Origin: Acidobacteriaceae bacterium | GTDB lineage: Bacteria > Acidobacteriota > Terriglobia > Terriglobales > Acidobacteriaceae | Direction of reading: 5' to 3' | Assembly: GCA_003167305.1 (NCBI GenBank) | Contig: PMTP01000054.1 | Span: forward strand, 7,525-13,192 | Length of the DNA: 5,668 bases | Shown here: positions 1-4,899 of the stretch, piece by piece | Numbering within the stretch: position 1 is the first letter of the stretch | How the letters are laid out: the number at the start of each line of letters is the position of its first letter | The notes under the pieces: model-generated | Told to the model about the DNA's origin: nothing | Seen by the model: only the letters and a program-made list of their open reading frames with translations | The model's database searches: none | Program-made: the position numbers and the translations under genes

Positions 1-214
1 TGTCATATGCGGCGATGAAGGCCGCGTCACGGAGCGGGTCCACGGCATCCCGCACGCAGGTCATCATGGCGCACTTTGGCGAGTCACAGGCGCTATCGCG
101 GAATCAGAGAGTCGTAGGGGGATGATTCAGTGAGAAAAGACGGGGAGCCGCTACAATTTCCGCTACAGTAGTCTTTTCGCCTCTCTTAGCGCTGCTCTAA
201 GTTATTGAAAGGAT
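1..214. other. Window-edge segment with no supported gene; 3' flank of tRNA-Cys
   Basis: No reading frame here is recognisable. Two plus-strand frames stay open from the left edge, stopping near 125 and 133. A minus-strand frame with an ATG near 70 reads off the left edge (MMTCVRDAVDPLRDAAF...). None has a clear ribosome binding site or a family match that I know, so any could be the end of a gene lying mostly outside the window. The part next to the tRNA (about 180-214) is visibly richer in A/T than the surrounding DNA. It also holds a direct repeat of CCGCTACA at 148-155 and 160-167. It could be an old integration junction, but no copy of the tRNA 3' end is visible here. Confidence 0.4.
134..178 (-). 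terminator. Weak candidate terminator of the tRNA-Gly/tRNA-Cys unit
   Basis: The arms GAAAAGAC (134-141) and GTCTTTTC (171-178) are perfect 8-bp inverted repeats. They lie 37 bases downstream of the tRNA-Cys CCA end when read on the minus strand, and the distal arm ends in a TTTTC run. The 29-base loop and A/T-rich stem make this weak for an intrinsic terminator. It could instead be part of the direct-repeat-containing junction described for this segment. Confidence 0.25.
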
Positions 215-289
215 TGGAGGCGCGGGCCGGGATCGAACCGGCGCATAAAGGTTTTGCAGACCTCTCCCTTACCACTTGGGTACCGCGCC
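215..289 (-). tRNA. tRNA-Cys (anticodon GCA)
   Basis: Read on the minus strand, this folds as a full cloverleaf. The acceptor arms are GGCGCGG and CCGCGCC. The anticodon stem GAGGT/ACCTT holds the loop CTGCAAA, with anticodon GCA at 255-257. The T arm is GCCGG-TTCGATC-CCGGC. The discriminator base is U, as expected for cysteine tRNA, and CCA is encoded in the DNA (215-217). It follows tRNA-Gly by 77 bases on the same strand and probably shares its transcript, since no separate promoter is evident in the spacer. Confidence 0.97.
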
Positions 290-366
290 TTGGCAGGGCT
301 GCCTTAAAATACCTGCGGATCGTTCCATGCCGCCGTAGCCAATCCGGTTGTGCCCGGAGGGCGAAA

Positions 367-441
367 TGGAGCGGGAGACGAGATTTGAACTCGCGACCCT
401 TGCCTTGGCAAGGCAATGCTCTACCACTGAGCTACTCCCGC
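367..441 (-). tRNA. tRNA-Gly (anticodon GCC)
   Basis: The minus strand gives a complete cloverleaf with acceptor GCGGGAG/CTCCCGC. The anticodon stem TTGCC/GGCAA holds the loop TTGCCAA, with anticodon GCC at 407-409. A normal T loop (TTCAAAT) is present, and U73 is followed by encoded CCA (367-369). It is the first gene of a two-tRNA unit. A strong promoter ends about 15 bases upstream, so the primary transcript should have a leader of only some 7-8 bases. Confidence 0.97.
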
Positions 442-455
442 TTGCTGCAAGATTG

Positions 456-484
456 AGTATACCGGGCTGCCCAAATCCGGTCAA
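456..484 (-). promoter_or_regulatory. Sigma-70 promoter of the tRNA-Gly/tRNA-Cys unit
   Basis: On the minus strand, TTGACC (479-484) and TATACT (456-461) are separated by exactly 17 bases, close to the sigma-70 consensus. The predicted start near 449 lies just ahead of the tRNA-Gly 5' end at 441. The promoter sits between the ABC ATPase stop codon (511) and the tRNA, so the tRNAs should not depend on read-through from the ATPase gene. Confidence 0.7.
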
Positions 485-510
485 ACCGTGAGCGCCGCCG
501 GCCGGGCCGC

Positions 511-1236
511 CTAGGCCCGCGAACCCTTCTCCTCGCGCACAATCTCCCCGTCGCGCATGTGCAGAATGCGGCCGGCAATCGACGCCGCCTCGGGGTTGTG
601 GGTAATCATCAGCGTCGTCTGCCCCAGCTCGCGGTTCGAGCGCAGCAGCATCTGGAGCACCGCATCCGAGCTTTTGGTGTCCAGGTTGCCGGTAGGCTCG
701 TCGGCCAGCACAATCGCCGGCCGGGTAATCAGCGCCCGCGCAATGGCCACGCGCTGCTGCTCGCCGCCGCTCAGCTCGCTCGGCCGATGCTCGAGCCGTC
801 CCTGGATCGATAGCAGATCGCAGAGGTGGTCGAGATACTTGCGGTCCAGCGGCTGCCCATTTTTCCCTTTGGCGCGCCCGCTCACTTCGTAGGCAATCTC
901 GATGTTGCCCATCGCCGAGAGCGTCGGCAGCAGGTTGAACTTCTGGAAGACGAAGCCGATGCGGTGCTTGCGCAGCCGCGTGCGCTCACCGTCTGAGAGC
1001 GAGGCAAAGTCCACCCCGTCGATCACCACGCGGCCTTCGGTGGCCTGCGTCAGCCCGCCCAGCAGGTAAAAGAGCGTGGACTTGCCGGAGCCCGAGGGGC
1101 CGACAATGGCGACAAACTCCCCCGGCTGGACGGCCATCGAAACAGAGCGCACCGCGGTGACCGGGACTCGGCCCGCCGCGTAAACCTTGGTCAGGTTTTC
1201 GGCAAGAATGATCGGCAAAGACTCTTCGGGTTGCAC
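511..1236 (-). CDS. ABC transporter ATP-binding protein, LolD/MacB-like
   Basis: This is a cytoplasmic ATPase subunit that should hydrolyse ATP to drive a membrane partner of the LolCDE/MacB class (lipoprotein release, macrolide or peptide efflux, or mechanotransmission). Numbered from the chosen start, the domains are Walker A GPSGSGKST (46-54), Q-loop Q98, signature LSGGEQQR (155-162), Walker B IVLADE (175-180), D-loop NLD (184-186) and switch histidine H213. All active residues are present. At about 241 residues the length fits LolD-type subunits. A short basic, Gly-rich insertion (SGRAKGKNGQP) follows the Q-loop region. The start is uncertain: no ATG lies near the first conserved strand and no good ribosome binding site is visible. 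GTG at 1234-1236 is my choice; TTG at 1216-1218 is an alternative. The frame stays open back to a TTG at 1345-1347, but that extension covers hairpins and the vapBC control region. No permease gene adjoins it. The family is certain, the substrate unknown. Confidence 0.9.
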   Translation of the reverse strand: MQPEESLPIILAENLTKVYAAGRVPVTAVRSVSMAVQPGEFVAIVGPSGSGKSTLFYLLGGLTQATEGRVVIDGVDFASLSDGERTRLRKHRIGFVFQKFNLLPTLSAMGNIEIAYEVSGRAKGKNGQPLDRKYLDHLCDLLSIQGRLEHRPSELSGGEQQRVAIARALITRPAIVLADEPTGNLDTKSSDAVLQMLLRSNRELGQTTLMITHNPEAASIAGRILHMRDGEIVREEKGSRA

Positions 1237-1263
1237 AGTTGCAATTGTAAATGGCGCCTGCGG

Positions 1264-1299
1264 GCACCTGCGGTGCGGCCAACTCGCCTTCGGCGAAGG
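1264..1299. repeat. Pair of short perfect hairpins between the ABC gene and vapB
   Basis: Two hairpins lie side by side: GCACC-TGC-GGTGC (1264-1276) and CCTTC-GGC-GAAGG (1287-1299). Between them is AACTCGCC, which overlaps the second stem. No T-run follows on either strand, so they are not typical terminators. The same AACTCGCC core next to a hairpin containing GCGGTG recurs in the cluster at 4230-4303, which suggests one dispersed repeat family. They could also act in the leader of the minus-strand ABC transcript. Confidence 0.4.
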
Positions 1300-1321
1300 G
1301 AAGAACTGCAACGCCCGGCTC

Positions 1322-1361
1322 TTGACAATTGTATACACAAAGATCAAGATTCATATATACA
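1322..1361 (+). promoter_or_regulatory. Candidate vapBC promoter and double operator
   Basis: A perfect -35 box TTGACA (1322-1327) is followed 17 bases later by a poor -10 (CAAGAT, 1345-1350). Overlapping this is a perfect 8-bp palindrome TGTATACA (1330-1337). A near copy, TATATACA (1354-1361), starts 24 bases further on, directly before the ribosome binding site. VapB-type antitoxins are known to repress their own operon by binding paired palindromic sites, so these two elements are natural operator candidates. The pairing with autoregulation is inference. Confidence 0.4.
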
Positions 1362-1373
1362 GAAGGAGCAGGA

Positions 1374-1562
1374 ATGGCTGCCACTCTCACATCGATTCGA
1401 CTGGACACAAAACTGGCGGATGAGGCCGTGCGCGCCCTGGGAGCCAAGTCGCGCACCGAGGCCGTTCATATTGCGCTCAGGGAGATTGTTGCATTAAATC
1501 GCTTCAAGGCGACGATGAAGAAGTACGGCGGCAAAGGAACGTTCGCTGGGTGCGATGAGTAA
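1374..1562 (+). CDS. vapB: VapB-type ribbon-helix-helix antitoxin
   Basis: This 62-residue protein is the expected antitoxin partner of the PIN toxin downstream. The predicted strand TLTSIRLD (residues 4-11) and two helices (about 14-22 and 26-44, including SRTEAVHIALREI) fit the ribbon-helix-helix DNA-binding fold of small VapB antitoxins. The tail KKYGGKGTFAGCDE resembles the usual toxin-wrapping end of that family (basic, then GKG, an aromatic residue and acidic residues). The start at 1374 is supported by AAGGAG at 1363-1368, 5 bases upstream; an in-frame start at 1329 lies in the operator and is unlikely. Its last 8 bases overlap the toxin start, so the two are probably translationally coupled. 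It should neutralise the toxin and, with it, repress the operon. Confidence 0.87.
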   Translation: MAATLTSIRLDTKLADEAVRALGAKSRTEAVHIALREIVALNRFKATMKKYGGKGTFAGCDE

Positions 1563-1962
1563 CCTAATAGTCTTCGACAGCTCGGTGCTGATCGACCAGA
1601 TTCGCACTAACCGCTACCTTGATCGAATGTTGAACCTGACAGGCGTGGTCCGCAACTCCGCCGTGATGCTGGCCGAGCTTTGGCGTGGAGCTACTACACC
1701 CGTGGACCGGCAGGTGATTCAGGAGCTTGAGGAACGCCATCCCATTCTGACGCCCACGGAGAAGAACTGGCTGGAATCCGGCCGGATTCTGGCGAAAATC
1801 TTCGCGGACAAGGGCTACGAGCCCGAAAAGCTGCGCGATCTGCACTTCGACGTGCTGATCTCGCTCACCGCCCGCTCCCACGGCGCCAAGCTGATTACCA
1901 GCAACCGCGCCGACTTCGAGCTGATCCGCGAGTACCGGGAGTTCGAGCTGGAAGTCTGGTAG
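1555..1962 (+). CDS. vapC: VapC-type PIN-domain ribonuclease toxin
   Basis: This 135-residue single-domain PIN protein is a metal-dependent endoribonuclease; characterised VapC toxins cleave tRNA or rRNA and stop translation. The acidic active-site set is visible: D8 in FDSSVLID, E41 in MLAELWRG, D99 in LHFDVLI, then N117 and D120 in ITSNRADF. Its length is typical of the family. The ATG lies inside the end of vapB (ATGAGTAA overlap) and lacks a strong ribosome binding site of its own, so expression should follow that of the antitoxin. The active site looks intact, so the toxin is probably functional. The RNA target cannot be read from the sequence. Confidence 0.93.
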   Translation: MSNLIVFDSSVLIDQIRTNRYLDRMLNLTGVVRNSAVMLAELWRGATTPVDRQVIQELEERHPILTPTEKNWLESGRILAKIFADKGYEPEKLRDLHFDVLISLTARSHGAKLITSNRADFELIREYREFELEVW

Positions 1963-2000
1963 TTTGTCCTGCCCCAACTACGAAAGTCCGGTCCGGGTGC

Positions 2001-2028
2001 TTGGCAGATGGATACTGTAGTTTAATAT
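2001..2028 (+). promoter_or_regulatory. Sigma-70-like promoter of the S1/P1 nuclease gene
   Basis: TTGGCA (2001-2006) and TAATAT (2023-2028) are separated by 16 bases, 52 bases before the nuclease start codon. The predicted transcription start is near 2035. This implies an independent transcript rather than co-transcription with vapBC, which ends at 1962. Confidence 0.5.
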
Positions 2029-2040
2029 GGGTTGCACAGC

Positions 2041-2054
2041 CCGAGTCGACTCGG
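2041..2054. promoter_or_regulatory. 14-bp perfect palindrome, candidate operator of the nuclease gene
   Basis: CCGAGTCGACTCGG reads identically on both strands. It sits just after the predicted transcription start and ahead of the ribosome binding site at 2065-2071. That position suits a repressor site, or a short hairpin in the leader RNA. The protein that would bind is unknown. Confidence 0.4.
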
Positions 2055-2079
2055 AGACCGCTCGAAAGGAGAAACTCAA

Positions 2080-3117
2080 ATGCATAGGCTGTTTTGCCAG
2101 GCCATTCTTGTAGTATCGCTCTCAACTCTTCTCCTCAGCCCGCCGAAGGCGCTGTCCTGGGGCAACACGGGCCACGAAGCCGTAGCGTATGTTGCGTGGC
2201 AGCAGATGACGCCGGCCACTCGCGCCCGTGTGATCGAGCTGCTGAAGCAGGTGCCTACGCTCCATAACGCCGACAACACCAAATCGATTCCGGGATATGC
2301 CGAATGGGTAGCGAATCTTCCTGCCGGTCTCACGGAAGACCAGAAAAACCTCTATCTCTTCATGCAGGCGGCTACCTGGGCGGACAGCATCAAGCATCAG
2401 TGGCTCAAAGACTCCGACACTCCGCCGGCGGGAAGGACCGTCGAGGTTCACATCGGCTTCACCGACACGGAAAGCCATGGATACTGGCACTTCGTAGACG
2501 CCGGATTTGCTTCCGATGGTTCGGCGATTCCAGTGACTCCCGTTCTCAATGCAGCTACGCAGATAGTCGCGCTTCGCCAGTTTATTTCCTCGGACGAGAA
2601 CGATCTTCTAAAGGCGTACGATCTGGTTTGGCTTGAGCATCTGACCGGCGATATCCATCAGCCGCTTCATGGCAGCGAACGCTACTTCGGCGGTGTTGGC
2701 GATGCGGGCGGCAACACGGTGGCGATCAAGCTAACTCCGGTAATGGAAAAGGAGTTTGAGGGAACACTCTCCAAAAGCGCGCCGAGTGAATTGCATGCCT
2801 TTTGGGATGATCTTCCAGGTGAAGGCCAGCCTGCGTCGGCGCTTCCCGTCGCGATCGCCTTTGCACAGAAACTCCCCCAGGCCGCGGGAAACGAGGTAAA
2901 AGACATTACTCCGTCGGACTGGGCTGCCGAGTCGCTGGCGATGGCGAAGAAAGATGCATATGCGCCGCCGATTGGCAAAAGCCCCAAACCCGTCACAGGC
3001 AATTCTTCTTACCTGATCACTACGGCCTACTACAACAAAGCGATGAACGATGCGCAGAGCCGGGTGACTCTGGCCGGGGCGCGGCTGGCCAAATTGCTCA
3101 ATGAAAACCTGAAATGA
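2080..3117 (+). CDS. Secreted S1/P1-family zinc nuclease
   Basis: This is an exported phosphodiesterase of the S1/P1 nuclease family, which degrades single-stranded DNA or RNA with three zinc ions and may also act as a 3'-nucleotidase. Residues 1-26 are a signal peptide (hydrophobic core ILVVSLSTLLL) ending ALS. Cleavage there leaves W27 as the mature N-terminus, which this family needs because the terminal Trp binds zinc. The other ligands line up with P1: H32, D102 (ATWAD), H137 (YWHFVD), H187, D191 and H197 (HLTGDIHQPLH), then H239 and D243 (LHAFWDD). GDAGGN at 207-212 is also typical, and 345 residues is a normal length. The start at 2080 has AAAGGAG 8 bases upstream; an in-frame ATG at 2032 would lie before the palindrome and spoil the signal peptide. 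It has its own promoter and terminator. Base composition appears lower in GC than its right-hand neighbour. Likely roles are nutrient (phosphate or nucleotide) scavenging or extracellular DNA turnover. Confidence 0.95.
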   Translation: MHRLFCQAILVVSLSTLLLSPPKALSWGNTGHEAVAYVAWQQMTPATRARVIELLKQVPTLHNADNTKSIPGYAEWVANLPAGLTEDQKNLYLFMQAATWADSIKHQWLKDSDTPPAGRTVEVHIGFTDTESHGYWHFVDAGFASDGSAIPVTPVLNAATQIVALRQFISSDENDLLKAYDLVWLEHLTGDIHQPLHGSERYFGGVGDAGGNTVAIKLTPVMEKEFEGTLSKSAPSELHAFWDDLPGEGQPASALPVAIAFAQKLPQAAGNEVKDITPSDWAAESLAMAKKDAYAPPIGKSPKPVTGNSSYLITTAYYNKAMNDAQSRVTLAGARLAKLLNENLK

Positions 3118-3133
3118 CATTTCCGGGTTTTTT
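3104..3133 (+). terminator. Intrinsic terminator overlapping the nuclease stop codon
   Basis: The arm AAAACCTGAAAT (3104-3115) pairs with ATTT plus CGGGTTTT (3119-3131), with one bulged C and one G-U pair. The loop is GAC and a run of six T ends at 3133. The stop codon TGA (3115-3117) lies at the tip of the hairpin, so terminator and coding end overlap. The pairing was found by eye and no energy was computed. Confidence 0.5.
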
Positions 3134-3218
3134 CTAACAAACATCAGAGCCAACTACATTCGGACCGGAATGATCTAGAATGAGGAGGCAACGATCTCCG
3201 AGATAGGATTCTCATCTT

Positions 3219-4172
3219 ATGACCACAGCGTTGAACTCCACACTTGTCTCCGCTCTTGAAGCGGCTGCCGCGCAGGCGGGCCTGGTTCTGGTCTCCGCCA
3301 CGGAGGGCAGCGACTTTCATGGCCGTCCCACGGCGGTCTTTCTGCTCGGGCTGGCTGGCGCGCGAACAGGGCTGATTGGCGTGGATGCCGGCGGGCGCAC
3401 GCTCAAGCTGGAGTTGACCGAGGGCTTTGTTTTTGGCACGACGGAGCTGCTGGCCACGATGACGGCTTACCTGGCGGCACAGGCCAGGCGGCTGCGCAAT
3501 CCGCAGCCGGATTGCTGCGTCACGCTGGGCGGTCTGCCGCTGGCCTTCGGCGAGTTTCAGTGGCCCTTTCACCGCTCCACCTCGGGCGCGGACACTTACA
3601 TTGTCCACGGCGAGGTGCATCTGGCCGACGGCGGGGCGCTCAACCTGCACGCCAAGGTCGCTGCCTCGGTGACACTGACCTTTGCCGAGATTGTGCCGGC
3701 GATGGAGCAGCCCTATGCGGAGAGCTTTGTCTACAACGCCATCCGCAAGACGGTGGACCGCGGGCAGTTGGAGTTTTTGAAGTCCGGCAACCGCCAGCCG
3801 GTGCCGGTGACCACGCGCTACTACAGCCGCTGGCAGAAGAAGTTTCTCTTCACCGAGACCACGGACGCCGAGCGGCTGGAATACCTGCTTTGCAAGGTCT
3901 ATTGGCTTTCGGGCGTGCTGGGCGCGGGCGAGCCGGTGTGGATTGCCGACCCGATGGATGCGCAGTACCTGAACACGACCGAGGCCGATCTGCTGCGCAT
4001 GGCCGGCGATAAGGCGGGCGAAGGGTTGTTGAGGTTGGAGGGGGAGTTTGCCGCAGCCACGCCGCTGCTAATGGCCCGCGCGCCGGAGTACCAGGCCCGG
4101 CTCGAAGCCGCACTGAACTTTACCAAGCCGCAGTTCAATGAGTCGATGCGCGCCGGGCATGCGAATATGTAG
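3219..4172 (+). CDS. Conserved-looking protein of unknown function (317 aa)
   Basis: I do not recognise this family. The reading frame is long, GC-rich in codon third positions, and codes for a well-mixed, globular-looking, probably cytoplasmic protein: no signal peptide, no membrane span, no tandem repeats. The N-terminal part (about 8-70) alternates hydrophobic strands and glycines (LVLVSATEGSDFHGRP, TGLIGVDAGG). A middle stretch is rich in aromatic and basic residues (FVYNAIRKTVDRGQLEFLKSG then RYYSRWQKKFLF). The C-terminal third is mostly helical and Ala/Leu/Glu-rich. A Cys pair at 99-100 is the only conspicuous cysteine feature. The start at 3219 is the first ATG with a possible ribosome site (AGGA at 3205-3208, rather far away). 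It stands alone between the nuclease terminator and the repeat cluster, so context gives no functional hint. Confidence 0.85.
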   Translation: MTTALNSTLVSALEAAAAQAGLVLVSATEGSDFHGRPTAVFLLGLAGARTGLIGVDAGGRTLKLELTEGFVFGTTELLATMTAYLAAQARRLRNPQPDCCVTLGGLPLAFGEFQWPFHRSTSGADTYIVHGEVHLADGGALNLHAKVAASVTLTFAEIVPAMEQPYAESFVYNAIRKTVDRGQLEFLKSGNRQPVPVTTRYYSRWQKKFLFTETTDAERLEYLLCKVYWLSGVLGAGEPVWIADPMDAQYLNTTEADLLRMAGDKAGEGLLRLEGEFAAATPLLMARAPEYQARLEAALNFTKPQFNESMRAGHANM

Positions 4173-4229
4173 ACTGGGTTTCTATGAACGAAGCCGGTTG
4201 AGAGTTAAGCCTTCTCCATCGTCTTGGTA

Positions 4230-4303
4230 TAACTCGCGAGGACTGGTTAATTATTTAGCGAGTTAGCCACCGCTTCGCGGTGATGGCGAGTTAGCGAGTT
4301 AGC
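4230..4303. repeat. Intergenic repeat cluster: GCGAGTTAGC units around a perfect hairpin
   Basis: The unit GCGAGTTAGC occurs three times in direct orientation (4258-4267, 4286-4295, 4294-4303, the last two overlapping). TTAGCGAGTTAGC occurs twice, exactly 36 bases apart (4255 and 4291). Between them is a perfect hairpin CACCGC-TTC-GCGGTG (4268-4282). An inverted copy, TAACTCGC (4230-4237), lies to the left and can pair with any of the three direct copies. No reading frame of note covers it. It looks like a REP-type or small mobile-derived element; its exact outer limits are unclear. Confidence 0.6.
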
Positions 4304-4360
4304 TGGTTCATTGCTGACGTAACTTGCAGCGGTAAGTCGTGCTGCTGACAATAAACGAGG

Positions 4361-4380
4361 CCAGTCGAGGTACTGGTTTT
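4361..4380 (+). terminator. Weak terminator-like hairpin between converging genes
   Basis: CCAGT (4361-4365) and ACTGG (4372-4376) form a 5-bp stem followed by TTTT (4377-4380) on the plus strand. It lies between the end of the 317-aa gene (plus) and the end of the TM2 gene (minus), where a terminator is expected. The stem is short and 190 bases from the plus-strand stop codon, so support is thin. Confidence 0.25.
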
Positions 4381-4405
4381 CCACCCTAGACTCTTCGTGA
4401 AATGG

Positions 4406-4834
4406 CTATAGCGCGGCGCCGCAGGCGGAGCAGAAGCGCGAGCCCACCGGATTGGTCTGGCGGCAGCGCAAACAGGCCAGCAGCGTTCCCGGCTGCGGCG
4501 CCGGGGGCACGTTCACCGTAACATTGAACGGCTGACCCCATCCGGGCATCGCAATTCCCAGCATCGCCGCAATCCCCGCCGCCTGGATGGCGTTGAACTC
4601 GCGCACCCGGCCGGGCATGAAGAAGCACTCGATGAAGCCCAGAATCCACGGGAAGGGCGTCCAGCAGAAGCAGGCATACAGAATCCCCAGCCCCGTTCGC
4701 CGCAGATAGAAGTGGTGAATGCCGAAGCCACCCAGAAAGAGCGCCAGCAAAATGCCGACCACTTCGTCGCGGCGCACCGCCGCATAGTGCTGGTAAAAGA
4801 TCGCTTGCGGGTTGGGATAGGGTTGGCTGCTCAT
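4406..4834 (-). CDS. TM2-domain membrane protein with C-terminal zinc ribbon
   Basis: This small membrane protein has 142 residues. Residues 23-75 are a TM2 domain: a first hydrophobic helix ending in the hallmark turn GGFGIHHFYLRRTGLGIL (35-52), then a second helix with PFPWILGFIECFFM (60-73). The usual acidic residue of the second helix is E69 rather than the more common Asp. A proline-rich linker (VPPAPQPG, 109-116) leads to a C4 zinc ribbon with C121, C124, C135 and C138 (CLRC...CSAC). The start at 4834 is set by AAGGAG at 4843-4848, 8 bases upstream; a longer open frame to 5263 has no such support. TM2 proteins are widespread, with mostly unknown bacterial function; the ribbon could bind a partner or sense metal or redox state. 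It is followed by the repeat region and appears monocistronic. Confidence 0.92.
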   Translation of the reverse strand: MSSQPYPNPQAIFYQHYAAVRRDEVVGILLALFLGGFGIHHFYLRRTGLGILYACFCWTPFPWILGFIECFFMPGRVREFNAIQAAGIAAMLGIAMPGWGQPFNVTVNVPPAPQPGTLLACLRCRQTNPVGSRFCSACGAAL

Positions 4835-4863
4835 GGCGGGTTCTCCTTGCTCTGCACTCAGGA

Positions 4864-4889
4864 TACGCAAAGGGTTAGTGCGGGGTTCC
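4864..4889 (-). promoter_or_regulatory. Possible ECF-sigma promoter of the TM2/zinc-ribbon gene
   Basis: On the minus strand, GGAACC (4884-4889) is separated by 16 bases from CGTA (4864-4867). This is the arrangement of ECF (extracytoplasmic-stress) sigma promoters such as those of SigW. A start near 4857 would leave a leader of about 23 bases with the ribosome site in place. No convincing sigma-70 pair was seen in this gap. Short motifs of this kind occur by chance, so this is tentative. Confidence 0.35.
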
Positions 4890-4899
4890 GTGGCGGACG

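Noticed and set aside
1..133. Short open frames reading off the left edge on both strands.
   Set aside because: No ribosome site, no recognisable family, and several competing frames; at most the end of a gene outside the window, so not listed as a CDS.
186..484. Overlapping open frames on both strands across the tRNA region (peptides such as AGIEPAHKGF or SSSVVEHCLAKARVASSNLVSRS).
   Set aside because: These are the well-known false translations of tRNA genes; both tRNAs fold fully here.
1237..1347. N-terminal extension of the ABC ATPase to a TTG at 1345-1347.
   Set aside because: It has no ribosome site, runs through two hairpins and the vapBC control elements, and adds sequence unlike any ATPase N-terminus.
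1564..1977. Minus-strand open frame of 137 codons opposite vapC.
   Set aside because: Shadow of a PIN-domain gene whose catalytic residues are all present on the plus strand.
1959..1981. Hairpin GTAGTT...AACTAC at the end of vapC.
   Set aside because: The 6-bp stem has an 11-base loop and no T-run, so it is too weak to call a terminator.
1374..3117. VapBC plus secreted nuclease as a joint defence or abortive-infection module.
   Set aside because: The nuclease is exported and has its own promoter, so it would not act with a cytoplasmic toxin; adjacency alone is not evidence.
3180..3206. Eight-codon frame (ATG AGG AGG ... TAG) just before the 317-aa gene, as a possible leader peptide.
   Set aside because: The GAGGAGG inside it is as likely a purine-rich stretch; there is no codon bias, ribosome site or hairpin of an attenuator.
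3512..4012. Second plus-strand frame of 166 codons and minus-strand frames within the 317-aa gene.
   Set aside because: Arg/Gly/Pro-rich compositions typical of out-of-frame reading in GC-rich DNA.
4230..4303. Repeat cluster as a CRISPR array.
   Set aside because: Units are about 10 bases, some overlap, there are no regular unique spacers and no cas genes.
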